Below are positions 17,051 to 25,300 of a stretch of 44,114 nucleotides of DNA, in pieces. The position numbers and the translations under genes were made by a program. How positions within the stretch are numbered: the stretch's first letter is position 1; each line of letters starts with the position of its first letter. This DNA is from Streptomyces alanosinicus. GTDB lineage: Bacteria; Actinomycetota; Actinomycetes; Streptomycetales; Streptomycetaceae. The stretch is from contig NZ_BMVG01000053.1 of the NCBI RefSeq assembly GCF_014650595.1, positions 1 through 44,114 of the forward strand, written 5' to 3'. The notes below the pieces were generated by a model. The model ran no database searches and was not told the origin of the DNA. It saw only the letters and a program-made list of their open reading frames with translations.

Positions 17051-17289
17051 TGACGGCGACCTGGCAGGACGTGCGCTCCTGGATCCTTCAGCGCAACCCC
17101 GAACTCGCCGAGGATGAACTGAATCCGGAAACCGACATCATCGAGTCACGGATCGTCGATTCCCTGCAATTCGTGGAACTCGTTCTCTTCATCGAGGAAC
17201 TGCGCGGCGAAATGATGCAGTCGATGGACGTCGACCTCGACTCCTTCCGAACCCTCAAGGATATCGAGCAGAATTTTCTCACCCCATAG
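17050..17289 (+). CDS. Stand-alone acyl/peptidyl carrier protein
   Basis: A 79-residue acidic four-helix carrier protein. The phosphopantetheine attachment serine is Ser38 in IVDSLQFVEL, within the family DSL motif. The length is normal. ATG 17050 overlaps the stop of the GAF gene. Together with the free-standing adenylation enzyme it should carry activated L-Dap as a thioester through oxidation and N-N bond formation, keeping unstable intermediates bound. Confidence 0.88.
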   Translation: MTATWQDVRSWILQRNPELAEDELNPETDIIESRIVDSLQFVELVLFIEELRGEMMQSMDVDLDSFRTLKDIEQNFLTP

Positions 17290-17323
17290 GTGTGGGCAGT
17301 CGAAAGAAATGTGAGGAGGCGGT

Positions 17324-18037
17324 ATGGTGAACGAAAAGGCTGTCGTGGTGCAGGGAAAACTGCACGGAACAACCGATGCGGTGCTCTTCCTGCCGCCCGC
17401 CGGCAGTGTCACCTCTCCCTTCTTCCCAGTGGGAGCCCATCTCCCGCAGACCCTGCCCGCCCTCCACTGCGAACTGCCCGGCCGCGGTCGGCTGGCGCAC
17501 GACGCGGCACCCTCGTCCGTGTCCGCCGCCGCGGACCGCTGGGCGGACGATCTCACCGCGCTACTGCCGGGCGGCCGGCGACTGCACTTGTTCGGACACA
17601 GCCTCGGGGCCCTGCTCGCTTACGAGCTCGCGATCCGGCTCGAGGCCCGTCCGCAGTACACGATCGGCAGCCTGTCCGTCTCCGGTGCCCGGGACCCCGG
17701 CAGCACCCCGCGCACCGCCGTGGCCGCGGCCTTCGAGGCGCTGCGCCGCAACCAGTCCACCACCGACAAGGAGGACGACGCGGAGGGGACCTGGCTGGCA
17801 CAGGATCTGAGGATGCGGCGGGAACACAGCGTCACCCAGCGGCCGATCCACACACCGCTCGCGCTGTTCTGCGGAGACAGCGACCCCTTCGCCCGGCCCG
17901 CCGACATGGCGCAATGGGCCTCCTTCACCACAGGCCCGCTCCTCGGGACGTTCGCCTTTCCCGGCGGACACGACTACTACCTCTCCGACCGGGCCTCTGT
18001 GGCCACCACCATCACGGACCTCGTGGAACGTTGCTGA
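17324..18037 (+). CDS. Type II thioesterase
   Basis: A 237-residue alpha/beta hydrolase of the type II thioesterase family (GrsT/RifR-like). The nucleophile is Ser93 in GHSLG, the acid is probably the Asp in CGDSDPF and the catalytic His is His216 in GGHDYYL. An oxyanion-type PPAGS is near the N-terminus. It may release the finished amino acid from the carrier protein or clear misloaded carriers. GTG-AGG-AGG-type purines precede the ATG at 17324, 34 bp after the carrier gene. Confidence 0.85.
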   Translation: MVNEKAVVVQGKLHGTTDAVLFLPPAGSVTSPFFPVGAHLPQTLPALHCELPGRGRLAHDAAPSSVSAAADRWADDLTALLPGGRRLHLFGHSLGALLAYELAIRLEARPQYTIGSLSVSGARDPGSTPRTAVAAAFEALRRNQSTTDKEDDAEGTWLAQDLRMRREHSVTQRPIHTPLALFCGDSDPFARPADMAQWASFTTGPLLGTFAFPGGHDYYLSDRASVATTITDLVERC

Positions 18038-18084
18038 GGTCCCTTGCGCACCCCCGACCGAACCCACACATGAAGGAGTCGGCC

Positions 18085-18945
18085 ATGACGGTTGACAACC
18101 AGAGCACGCCCACCATCGAGCAGCTGATCGACGTCGTCGGCAACAGCTCGGTCGGCATCACGGTCACCGACCGCTCCGGTGCCGTCCTGCTGCACAACAA
18201 GGCGCAGTCCGTCCTCATGCACGGGGAGGCCGACCACCTCCGTGGCCGGATCCTGGTCGACGGCAAGGACGCGCTCACGGACCTGCTGGCGCAGCTCGAG
18301 AAGAACGGCAGGCTCGAGAACGTCCGCGTCACCTACCAGAGCGCCGACGGCACGCAGAACCGTGCCTCCGCGGTGAACGCCGTAGTCGCCGGCGCGGGTG
18401 ACGAGAGCCGGATCCACTGGGTCAGCCGGCCGGAACTCGGGGAACGGCTGCCGGTGTCCAACACGAGCACCGAGGACCCCACGTCCGACGCCGCCGCCTG
18501 GATCCGCGCGGTCGACGAGCGAAGCAACCCCGTCCTGACGCCGACCAAGGAGCACGATTCGGTACTCCGTGAGTTCTACGAGGTGGCCCCGGTCGCGATC
18601 CACCTCATCGGAGTCAACGGACAGGTCATGCACGCCAATCCGGCCGACGTCGCCCTCGTCGAGTACAGCGCCACACCGGGCGAGTACGTCGGCCAGCACA
18701 TCCGCAAGATCTACGAGGACCAGGGACTGCTGGACGACTTCCTGTCCCGCTGGGACGAGGACTCGCCGATCATCAACTTCCGTGCGAACTTCGTCACCCG
18801 GGACGGTGCCCCCAGGCCGGTGCTGATCTTCTCGACGGCACAGGCGGCCAGCGGCCAGGTCTCCAACACGCGCTGCTTCGTCTTCAACGACCCCGAGCCG
18901 CGGCGCGCCCGTGACACCGTCAGCGCCTTCGGCTGGCCGGCCTGA
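18085..18945 (+). CDS. Double-PAS protein without output domain
   Basis: A 286-residue protein made of two PAS-like domains: residues about 8-108 (IDVVGNSSVGITVTDRSGAV...) and about 156-270 (REFYEVAPVAIHLIGVNGQV, then HANPADVALVEYS). A polar linker joins them and no kinase, cyclase or DNA-binding domain follows. PAS domains can bind haem or flavin and sense or handle NO and O2. Its place inside the pathway operon, next to the carrier and thioesterase and followed by a terminator, suggests a pathway role rather than general signalling. ATG 18085 has AAGGAG six bases upstream. Confidence 0.75.
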   Translation: MTVDNQSTPTIEQLIDVVGNSSVGITVTDRSGAVLLHNKAQSVLMHGEADHLRGRILVDGKDALTDLLAQLEKNGRLENVRVTYQSADGTQNRASAVNAVVAGAGDESRIHWVSRPELGERLPVSNTSTEDPTSDAAAWIRAVDERSNPVLTPTKEHDSVLREFYEVAPVAIHLIGVNGQVMHANPADVALVEYSATPGEYVGQHIRKIYEDQGLLDDFLSRWDEDSPIINFRANFVTRDGAPRPVLIFSTAQAASGQVSNTRCFVFNDPEPRRARDTVSAFGWPA

Positions 18946-18954
18946 CCTCCCAAC

Positions 18955-18989
18955 GGTAGGGAGCCCGGATCCGTCCCGGGCTCCCTACC
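18955..18989 (+). terminator. Strong hairpin after the PAS gene
   Basis: Arms GGTAGGGAGCCCGG (18955-18968) and its exact complement (18976-18989) with a 7-nt loop, 10 bp after the PAS stop. No U-run. It probably ends or attenuates the upstream operon before the FMN reductase gene. Confidence 0.65.
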
Positions 18990-19024
18990 TAACGACCCCG
19001 ACCCGACCCTTCCTGGGGGTGACC

Positions 19025-19558
19025 GTGTCCAAGGTGCTGGTGATTTCGGGAAGCCCTTCCCCGACATCCAAGACCGAACTCGTCGGTGACTACATAGCGC
19101 GGCGGCTGGCCGAGAACGAATGGCACGCTGGCCACCTGAAAGTGCGCGCCCTCCCGGCCGAGCCGCTGCTCCGCGCGGACACCGCGCATCCGCGGATCGC
19201 CACGGCCCTGGACCAGGTCGCTCAGGCCGACGGCATCGTGCTGGCCACACCGACATACAAGGCAAGCTTCTCCGGACTGCTGAAAACCTTCCTCGACCTG
19301 CTGCCCCAGTACGGCTTCACGCACAAGGTCGTGCTTCCACTGGCCACCGGCGGCAGCACCGCACACGTCCTGGTACTCGACTACGCGCTGCGGCCGGTGG
19401 CCCACTCCCTCGGCGCCCGGCACGTCGTACAGAGCTTCTTCCTGCTCGACAAGCACATGACCCGGGACAGCGGCGGCCTGCACATTCGGTCAGAGAGCAC
19501 CGGAATGCTGGACGACGTCATCGAACAGTTCCGCAAAGCCCTGGTCGCCCCCTTCTGA
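19025..19558 (+). CDS. NAD(P)H-dependent FMN reductase (SsuE-like)
   Basis: A 177-residue flavodoxin-fold reductase. The FMN phosphate loop SGSPSPTSKT is at residues 8-17 and the isoalloxazine-side motif PTYKASFSGLLKTFLDLLP follows near 78-96, both typical of SsuE/MsuE-type reductases. It would supply FMNH2 to a two-component monooxygenase, here most likely the acyl-CoA-dehydrogenase-like protein. GTG 19025 is preferred to GTG 19019 because GGGGGT lies at the right distance before it. It starts 36 bp after the hairpin at 18955-18989. Confidence 0.85.
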   Translation: MSKVLVISGSPSPTSKTELVGDYIARRLAENEWHAGHLKVRALPAEPLLRADTAHPRIATALDQVAQADGIVLATPTYKASFSGLLKTFLDLLPQYGFTHKVVLPLATGGSTAHVLVLDYALRPVAHSLGARHVVQSFFLLDKHMTRDSGGLHIRSESTGMLDDVIEQFRKALVAPF

Positions 19559-19754
19559 TGGCCCTGCGGTCCTACCGCGCCCGCCTGAGACAACTCCCAG
19601 CACCACGCCCGGTCGGAGCCTGAGAGGCACCGCCACGTGGGGCTGAAAGCCGCTGCAGGGCAGAGTGCCGAGAACGCGTCGGCCTTACGACCCGGATGAA
19701 CTCCGGTGCATGCGACCTACTCAGACGCATTTCGACTTCGTGGAGAGAGGGACT

Positions 19755-21713
19755 ATGACCGGCCGACGGCTCGACGTCTGCCTGATCGGTGCCGGGCCCC
19801 GGGGGCTTTCGGTCCTGGAACGGCTGTGCGCGAACGCGGTGTCGACGCCCGACGACGTGGCGATCACCGTGCATGTGATCGACCCGTTTCCGCCGGGGGC
19901 GGGCCAGGTGTGGCGCACCGACCAGTCCGCGCACCTGCTGATGAACACCGTGGCCTCGCAGGTCACGATGTTCACCGACGAGAGCGTGACGATCGACGGG
20001 ACCCTGGTGCCGGGGCCCAGCCTGTACGAGTGGGCGCGCTTCCTCACCCTGATCGGCCCGCTGGACGACCGGCCCTACGACGAGGCGGTGCTCGCCGAGG
20101 CCAGAGCGCTCGGCCCGGACTCCTATCCGTCGCGTTCCTTCTACGGCCGCTATCTGGAATGGGTCTTCCAGCGGGTCGTCAGGACCGCCCCGGGCGCGCT
20201 GACCGTCATCGAGCACCGGGCCCGGGCGGTGGCGCTCGACGACGAGCCCGGCGGTACGCAGTGCGTCCTGCTCGACGACGACACGCTGCTCGCCGGTCTG
20301 CACGCCGTGGTCCTCGCACAAGGCCACCTCCCGGTGCGGCCGTCGGCCCGCCAGCGGGAACGGACGCGGTTCGCCCGGTCCCACGGCCTGGGCTACATCC
20401 TGCCCGCCAACCCCGCGGACGTGGACCTGTCGGCAGTGCGGCCCAGGGAGACGGTGGGACTGCTCGGACTCGGCCTCAACTTCTTCGACTACACGGCACT
20501 GCTGACACTCGGCCGTGGCGGGCGGTTCGAGGAACACGAGGGGAGACTGCGCTATCTGGCGTCCGGGCGCGAGCCACAGCTCGTCGCGGGCTCGCGACGC
20601 GGACTGCCGTTCCACTCACGAGGCGAGAACCAGAAGGGCGCTCACGGCCGGCACGAGCCCGCCGTGCTGACCCCCGAGGTGATCCGCGATCTTCAGCGGC
20701 GCGCTCGACGACACGGCGGGATCGACTTCCGCGCCACCGTGTGGCCGCTCGTGGCCAAGGAAGTGGAGACCGTGTACTACACGGCGCTGCTGACAGCCGA
20801 GGGCCGGCCGACAGACGCCCGGCAGCTGCGCACCCGCTACCTTGCAGCCCCGCCCGGGAGCGCTCAGGAAAGGCTCCTGCCGGGCGAGTTCGGCATCGAC
20901 GCGGACCGGCGCTGGGACTGGGACCGCATCGCCCGGCCGTACGCGGACCGGGACTTCGCCTCGCCCGAGGACTTCCACAGCTGGCTCCTCGACCACCTAC
21001 GCGCGGACCTGAGCGCCGCGCGGGAGGGAAACGTGGCGGGCCCGCTCAAGTCGGCGCTCGACGTGCTGCGCGACCTGCGCAACGAAGTGCGTCTCGTGGT
21101 CGATCACGGCGGCCTCACCGGCGGCTCCTACCAGCGCGATCTCGACTCCTGGTACACCCCGCTCAACGCGTTCCTGTCGATCGGCCCGCCCGCGCGGCGG
21201 ATCGAGGAGGCCATCGCCCTTGTCGAGGCCGGGGTGCTGCGGGTGCTCGGTCCCGGCATCCGGGCCGCGGCGGAGGAGTCGGAGGGCGTGTTCACCCTCG
21301 AATCGGGGGCGGTGCCCGGTTCCCTGACCAGGGTCACCACGCTGATCGAGGCACGGCTTCCGCAGACGGATGTGCGGGTGACCGCGGATCCGTTGCTGCG
21401 GCACCTGTCGGGCAGCGGACGCTGCCGCAGCTACGAGATCCCGGGCCCCGGCGAGGAGTCGTACGAGACCGGAGGCCTCGCCGTCTCCGAGACGCCCTAC
21501 CGGCTGATCGACGCCGAGGGAGACGTGCACCCGGGCTGCTTCGCCTTCGGTGTGCCTACCGAGGCCGTGCACTGGGCGACGGCGGCCGGCATCCGCCCGG
21601 GAGTCGGCTCGGTGACCCTGCAGGACTCGGACGCCATCGCCCGAGCCGTGCTCGCCCTGGCCGACGCAAGTACGCAGCACGACCGCCCGATGATCGGAGA
21701 ACTGACGCGATGA
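19755..21713 (+). CDS. creE: CreE-like aspartate N-monooxygenase (FAD)
   Basis: A 652-residue FAD/NAD(P)-binding monooxygenase. The FAD loop GAGPRG is at residues 12-17 and a second dinucleotide-binding stretch GLLGLGLNFFDY is near 236-247. Length and pattern fit the CreE family, which oxidises L-aspartate to nitrosuccinate as the source of nitrous acid in cremeomycin and other N-N bond pathways. The assignment is strengthened by the overlapping CreD-like lyase. The ATG has GAGAGAGG upstream; 196 bp separate it from the FMN reductase, so it may have its own promoter. Confidence 0.85.
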   Translation: MTGRRLDVCLIGAGPRGLSVLERLCANAVSTPDDVAITVHVIDPFPPGAGQVWRTDQSAHLLMNTVASQVTMFTDESVTIDGTLVPGPSLYEWARFLTLIGPLDDRPYDEAVLAEARALGPDSYPSRSFYGRYLEWVFQRVVRTAPGALTVIEHRARAVALDDEPGGTQCVLLDDDTLLAGLHAVVLAQGHLPVRPSARQRERTRFARSHGLGYILPANPADVDLSAVRPRETVGLLGLGLNFFDYTALLTLGRGGRFEEHEGRLRYLASGREPQLVAGSRRGLPFHSRGENQKGAHGRHEPAVLTPEVIRDLQRRARRHGGIDFRATVWPLVAKEVETVYYTALLTAEGRPTDARQLRTRYLAAPPGSAQERLLPGEFGIDADRRWDWDRIARPYADRDFASPEDFHSWLLDHLRADLSAAREGNVAGPLKSALDVLRDLRNEVRLVVDHGGLTGGSYQRDLDSWYTPLNAFLSIGPPARRIEEAIALVEAGVLRVLGPGIRAAAEESEGVFTLESGAVPGSLTRVTTLIEARLPQTDVRVTADPLLRHLSGSGRCRSYEIPGPGEESYETGGLAVSETPYRLIDAEGDVHPGCFAFGVPTEAVHWATAAGIRPGVGSVTLQDSDAIARAVLALADASTQHDRPMIGELTR

Positions 21714-23122
21714 GCATCATCGATGCCGGGCTGCTCAGCCCGGTGCGGGCCGGCACCGCCGCCGAGGCCGCGACGTCCGACGAGGCCTGGCTGCAGGCGA
21801 TGCTCGACGCCGAGGCGGCGCTCGTGCGCGCCCAGGCCGCCCTCGGCAACGTACCGGAGCAGGTCGCGCGGACCATCACGCACTGGGCCCGCGCCGACCA
21901 CTTCGACCTGCCCGAACTGGCCCGGCGCAGCAGGGGCGCGGCCAACCCGGTGGTGGCTCTGGTCCAGCAGCTCACCGAACTGCTCACCGCCAAGGCGCCC
22001 GAGGCCGCCGACTACGTGCACCGCGGCTCCACCAGCCAGGACATCTTCGACACCGCGCTGATGCTGGTATCGGCCCGCACCTTGGACCTCGTACTGGCCG
22101 ACCTGGACGGCATCGTCGACTCCCTGCGCACACTGGCCGCCGAGCACACCGGCACCCTCATGCCGGGCCGCACGCTGGCGATGCACGCGGTGCCGACGAC
22201 GTTCGGACTCAAAGCGGCCGGCTGGATGGTCGCGGTGCGCACCGCCGCGGCCCGCCTGCACCGGCTCCGCTCCCAGGGCCTCGTCGTCCAGCTCGGCGGA
22301 GCGGCCGGCACCCTGGCCGGATACCTCGCCTATGAGCACCTCCACCGGGAGGACCGGGAGGACCGGGAGGACCGGGAGGACCGGGGGGAGCCGCCGACGG
22401 AGGGCTATGCGCGACGGCTGACCGAGCGGTTCGCCGCGGAGACGGGACTGCGGGCGCCCGCGCTGCCCTGGCACAGCCACCGTACGCCTGTCGCCGCCTT
22501 GGCCAGTGAGCTCGCCCTGGTTGCAGGCGTATTGGGGAAAACGGCGGTGGATGTGCAGTCCCTGGCCCGGACCGAGGTCGCCGAGCTCGCCGAGCCGGCC
22601 GCGGAGGGCCGCGGAGTGTCCTCGGCCATGCCGCAGAAGCGGAACCCGGCCCTGGCCACCCTGATCCGCTCTGCCGCTCTGCAAGTGCCCGCTCATGCCA
22701 GCATTCTGACGCAGTGCCTGCTCAGTGAGGACGAGCGCTCGGCCGGAGCCTGGCACGCCGAATGGCAGCCACTGCGGGAGTGCCTGCGGCTCACGGGCGG
22801 CGCCGCCCACACCGCCCGCGAACTGGTGGCAGGCCTTGAAGTGTTCCCCGAGCGCATGCGGGCCAACGTCGACATGACCGGAGGACTCATCGTCTCCGAG
22901 CGCCTGGCCGCGGCACTGGCACCGGCCCTCGGCAAGGCGGCCGCCAAGGCCGCCGTCGGCCGGGCCGCCGCGGAGGCGGCCGGCGGCGGATCGCTCGTGT
23001 CGGCCCTCGCGGCGCAGGAGCCGCTGGACGCCGCGCGCCTTGCGGACCTGCTCGACCCCGCCGCCTACACGGGCGCGGCCGACGAGCTGGTGCGCGACGC
23101 CCTGCGCGAGGCGGACGCATGA
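21710..23122 (+). CDS. creD: CreD-like nitrosuccinate lyase
   Basis: A 470-residue member of the aspartase/fumarase superfamily. The signature loop SSAMPQKRNP (304-313) with the catalytic Ser is intact. RGSTSQDIFDTA (about 104-115) is the substrate-binding conserved region. With the overlapping CreE-like gene it should split nitrosuccinate into fumarate and nitrous acid. Without that neighbour it could be taken for adenylosuccinate lyase or carboxymuconate cycloisomerase. A run of four exact 9-bp repeats at 22346-22381 inserts a charged RED tract in a surface region. Its stop overlaps the next start (ATGA). Confidence 0.85.
   Translation: MSIIDAGLLSPVRAGTAAEAATSDEAWLQAMLDAEAALVRAQAALGNVPEQVARTITHWARADHFDLPELARRSRGAANPVVALVQQLTELLTAKAPEAADYVHRGSTSQDIFDTALMLVSARTLDLVLADLDGIVDSLRTLAAEHTGTLMPGRTLAMHAVPTTFGLKAAGWMVAVRTAAARLHRLRSQGLVVQLGGAAGTLAGYLAYEHLHREDREDREDREDRGEPPTEGYARRLTERFAAETGLRAPALPWHSHRTPVAALASELALVAGVLGKTAVDVQSLARTEVAELAEPAAEGRGVSSAMPQKRNPALATLIRSAALQVPAHASILTQCLLSEDERSAGAWHAEWQPLRECLRLTGGAAHTARELVAGLEVFPERMRANVDMTGGLIVSERLAAALAPALGKAAAKAAVGRAAAEAAGGGSLVSALAAQEPLDAARLADLLDPAAYTGAADELVRDALREADA
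22346..22381 (+). repeat. Four 9-bp tandem repeats in the lyase gene
   Basis: Four identical copies of CGGGAGGAC in frame, encoding consecutive Arg-Glu-Asp units. Such perfect short repeats are prone to slippage, so copy number could vary between strains without breaking the frame. Confidence 0.85.
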
Positions 23123-23346
23123 GTCGGGGTGCCCTCGCCGGTGCGGCCGGATCCGGCGGCGGGCTTGTCGACTTGGCGCTCTCCATCCGCCCCGAACTCA
23201 CCAAGGTGGTGGAGCGCGTCGAGAACTACGTCGCGACGGCCCTTCCCGAGCCGGGGCTCAACACGAAGGTGTCGCTCTTGGAGCACCGCATCCAACTCGG
23301 GGAGGCGCTAATCAACGGCGGATCCGATGATCAAGGAGACGCCTGA
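23119..23346 (+). pseudogene. Truncated gene coupled to the lyase
   Basis: The ATG overlaps the lyase stop, so this was the next gene of the operon. About 62 native codons remain (LVDLALSIRPELTKVVERVE, then ATALPEPGLNTKVSLLEHRI), mostly helical. From about 23304 the DNA is the end of an IS256-type element, so the last ~13 residues come from the insertion. The original family cannot be told from what is left. Confidence 0.55.
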
Positions 23347-23430
23347 TGAGCGAGGCCATCACCGAGCACGGGACCGTGGAAGAGCCGGTCGTCGAGTCGG
23401 CCGCGGAGGCGGTGTCGGACGAGCCCGCCA
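23304..23430 (+). mobile_element. IS256-family 5' end remnant
   Basis: Positions 23304-23342 match 31339-31377, the left end of the IS256 copy further right, almost base for base (one change, then CGCCTG in place of CGCGTCTG). The following frame (from 23346) parallels that transposase's N-terminus, with TVEEPVVESAAEAVSDEP against QAEPVVQPPSSAVSDEQ, then diverges at about 23425. Only the tip of the element remains. From 23430 to 23553 there is no recognisable gene. Confidence 0.75.
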
Positions 23431-23553
23431 CCCCGACGTACTGGCAGCCCAACGCCGCGAACGCGCCCGGATCCGCAGCGAGAAGGGCATCCGCTGGGGC
23501 GGGCGGTCACTCAAAGCCGCATGATGAAGCAGTACCGGATCACGATGCCCTGA

Positions 23554-24240
23554 CTACGTCTGCCGGCATTCCGGGTTGAGGAATCCCCGGGCGATGGCAT
23601 TGAAGGCATGCGGCGCCGTCACGGGCAGGAGATGCCCGGCGTGCGGAACCACCGACAGGTGGGCTCCCGGGATGGCCGCCGTGGTCCGTCGGGCGTCCGG
23701 CAGACTGGCGCGATCCCGTTTTCCGCACAGCACAAGCGTGGGAACGGTGATCTGTGGAAGCACGTAGGAGAGGTCGCTTGTCTGCAGAGCGTCCAGCATA
23801 TCGATCCATCCGTTGCGATCGGGCAGGTCGGAGGTCGCACGGACCAGCCAGCCGGGGCGATGCCGTTCGATCCGAAGCCGACGCTGTGATGTCGTGCCCG
23901 GCGCGATCTCAGGTCCCCCGGACAGAATCAACCGGGCAACGAGGTCCGGGTTCTCACCTGCGACCCGCGTGGCCACGATCGCCCCGAGAGAGTGGCCGCA
24001 CAGGTGAACCGGCCGTAGCCCTCGGGCGATCCCGGTGACGGATTCGACCGCCGCCGTCAAGCTGAACGGTCCCGGTGCGCTGCTGAACCCAGGCAGATCA
24101 GGCGCAACGACGTGAAAGTCATCGGACAACGCGTCCAGCTGACGTCGCCACATCCGACCGCCCTGCCCGGCACCGTGCACCAAGATCAGCGCCGGACGAT
24201 CAATCTCGCCAGCCTCCAGAACATGCGTCCCCATGACCAC
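23554..24240 (-). CDS. Alpha/beta hydrolase
   Basis: A 226-228-residue alpha/beta hydrolase. HGAGQGGRMW is the oxyanion-hole region, GHSLG carries the nucleophilic Ser, CGKRDRASL the acid and HAGHLLP the catalytic His, so the triad looks complete. It resembles menaquinone-synthesis-like (MenH-type) or haloperoxidase-like esterases; the substrate is unknown. ATG 24234 is the likelier start (GTG 24240 also in frame). It points towards the gene cluster, from which the IS256 remnant separates it, so pathway membership is uncertain. Confidence 0.75.
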   Translation of the reverse strand: MVMGTHVLEAGEIDRPALILVHGAGQGGRMWRRQLDALSDDFHVVAPDLPGFSSAPGPFSLTAAVESVTGIARGLRPVHLCGHSLGAIVATRVAGENPDLVARLILSGGPEIAPGTTSQRRLRIERHRPGWLVRATSDLPDRNGWIDMLDALQTSDLSYVLPQITVPTLVLCGKRDRASLPDARRTTAAIPGAHLSVVPHAGHLLPVTAPHAFNAIARGFLNPECRQT

Positions 24241-24352
24241 AAGATCGCAGCTCCACAGGCGCCAGACCAGCCCCGGCCCGAGCCCGGCGAACCTATCCGG
24301 TCAGAGCACTAGACATGACAGTCACCCGCCGCCCGGTGCGCTTGCGGCGGCG

Positions 24353-24722
24353 TCAGGCATGGACACACGTGACCTCCAGCGTCAGGTCGAGATGGCGCCC
24401 GGCCATCCCGCGGGCCGCGGTCACACCGAACTCTGTGCGGTCGACCCGGGTGGTGGCACGGACGGTGAACGAGTTCGTGTGCACCTGCGAGCGCACTATC
24501 GACAGGCTCGCGGACCGGGGGACCCCGCACGCGGTGAGCGTGCCGGAGACGGACGTGGCGTCCACCCGCTCGGAGACGAACGTGATCAGCGGGTTCCGGT
24601 CGGTGTCCAGGAACTTCGCCGACGGTACGTCGCCGTCCCGCTGGTCGTTGCCTGTGCTGAAGCTCGCTGCGTCGATCTCCACGCGCAGACGCGATTCCGA
24701 CAGCGGCTCGGCCACGTCGTCT
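24353..24722 (-). pseudogene. YceI-family remnant, N-terminus missing
   Basis: About 120 residues with the YceI lipid-binding pattern: RVEIDAASFSTGNDQRD, then KFLDTDRNPLITFVSERVD, GTLTACG, DRTEFGVTAARGMAGRHLDL and the terminal EVTCVHA. YceI proteins are about 170-190 residues with the missing part carrying the first strands. The homology stops at about 24722, where a rightward fragment begins. Confidence 0.65.
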
Positions 24723-24979
24723 ACACCCCGAAAGACTCCACGAAATCCCAACTCCTCGAAGCCAAAGAAAACTTGCAAAGGATGGCTGTGTCGATCCCGC
24801 TCACCGACGACGAACAGGCAGCGGTTGCCGACGGTCAGACCGCGATCGACCGCCTCCTCGCAAGACTCGCTGACACACCCACCCCGGCCGGACCAACACC
24901 CCGGCAGCTCGATGTTCCGACCAGCGCCATCCTTCTGCCGATCCTCGGCATTCGACAGGGCAAAGCCCAACAAGCTTGA
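24719..24979 (+). pseudogene. Recombinase-like C-terminal fragment
   Basis: A rightward piece of about 86 codons with no start: VVYTPKDSTKSQLLEAKENL, then PLTDDEQAAVADGQTAIDRLL and PAGPTPRQLD. It resembles the C-terminal tail of Streptomyces tyrosine recombinase/transposase-like proteins, from memory of the family rather than from a catalytic motif, so the family call is weak. It abuts the YceI fragment on the left and an ISL3 fragment on the right. Confidence 0.4.
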
Positions 24980-24982
24980 CAA

Positions 24983-25300
24983 TTCTGATTCCACAGAATG
25001 ATGCGGTTGACATGGCCTTCGACGATGCCCGAGCTCCACGGGAGGGTGAGGCCGGCGGTGACGGCGTCGAGGTCGAGGCAGAGGTTATGCGCGAAGGAGG
25101 GGACGGGGGCCGGTGCGTCGCGTTCTGCCTCGCGTACCCACTCCAACAGCTGGTGTCCGCACCGGTGTTGGAGCAGGTCGTGGAAGGTGCGGACGAGGTC
25201 GCAGGCCCGGGCGATGTCGGGGCAGGCCAGCCGCACCTTCAGGAGTTGGTCTTCCTCGTGCGCCCGCAGAGTGCCGCGGGGCAGCATGGCAGCTCCGCTC
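24983..25300 (-). pseudogene. ISL3-family transposase fragment
   Basis: Leftward frame with LLKVRLACPDIARACDLVRT, then FHDLLQHRCGHQLLEWVREA, DLDAVTAGLTLPWSSGIVEG and HVNRI. The WSSGxVEGxVNRIK block is the C-terminal hallmark of ISL3 DDE transposases. Only the last third is present and the final basic segment is scrambled. Confidence 0.7.

Noticed and set aside
17290..18084. Upstream extension of the PAS-protein frame
   Set aside because: It is a shadow of the thioesterase gene. A strong RBS and the domain start support ATG 18085.
22346..22381. Repeat tract as a CRISPR-like array
   Set aside because: The units are 9 bp without spacers and lie inside a coding frame.
19706..23122. A 1138-codon open frame spanning the CreE-like and CreD-like genes
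   Set aside because: Its first two thirds are a low-complexity Arg/Pro/Gly shadow of the CreE-like gene. Only the part from 21710, the CreD-like lyase, has family motifs.
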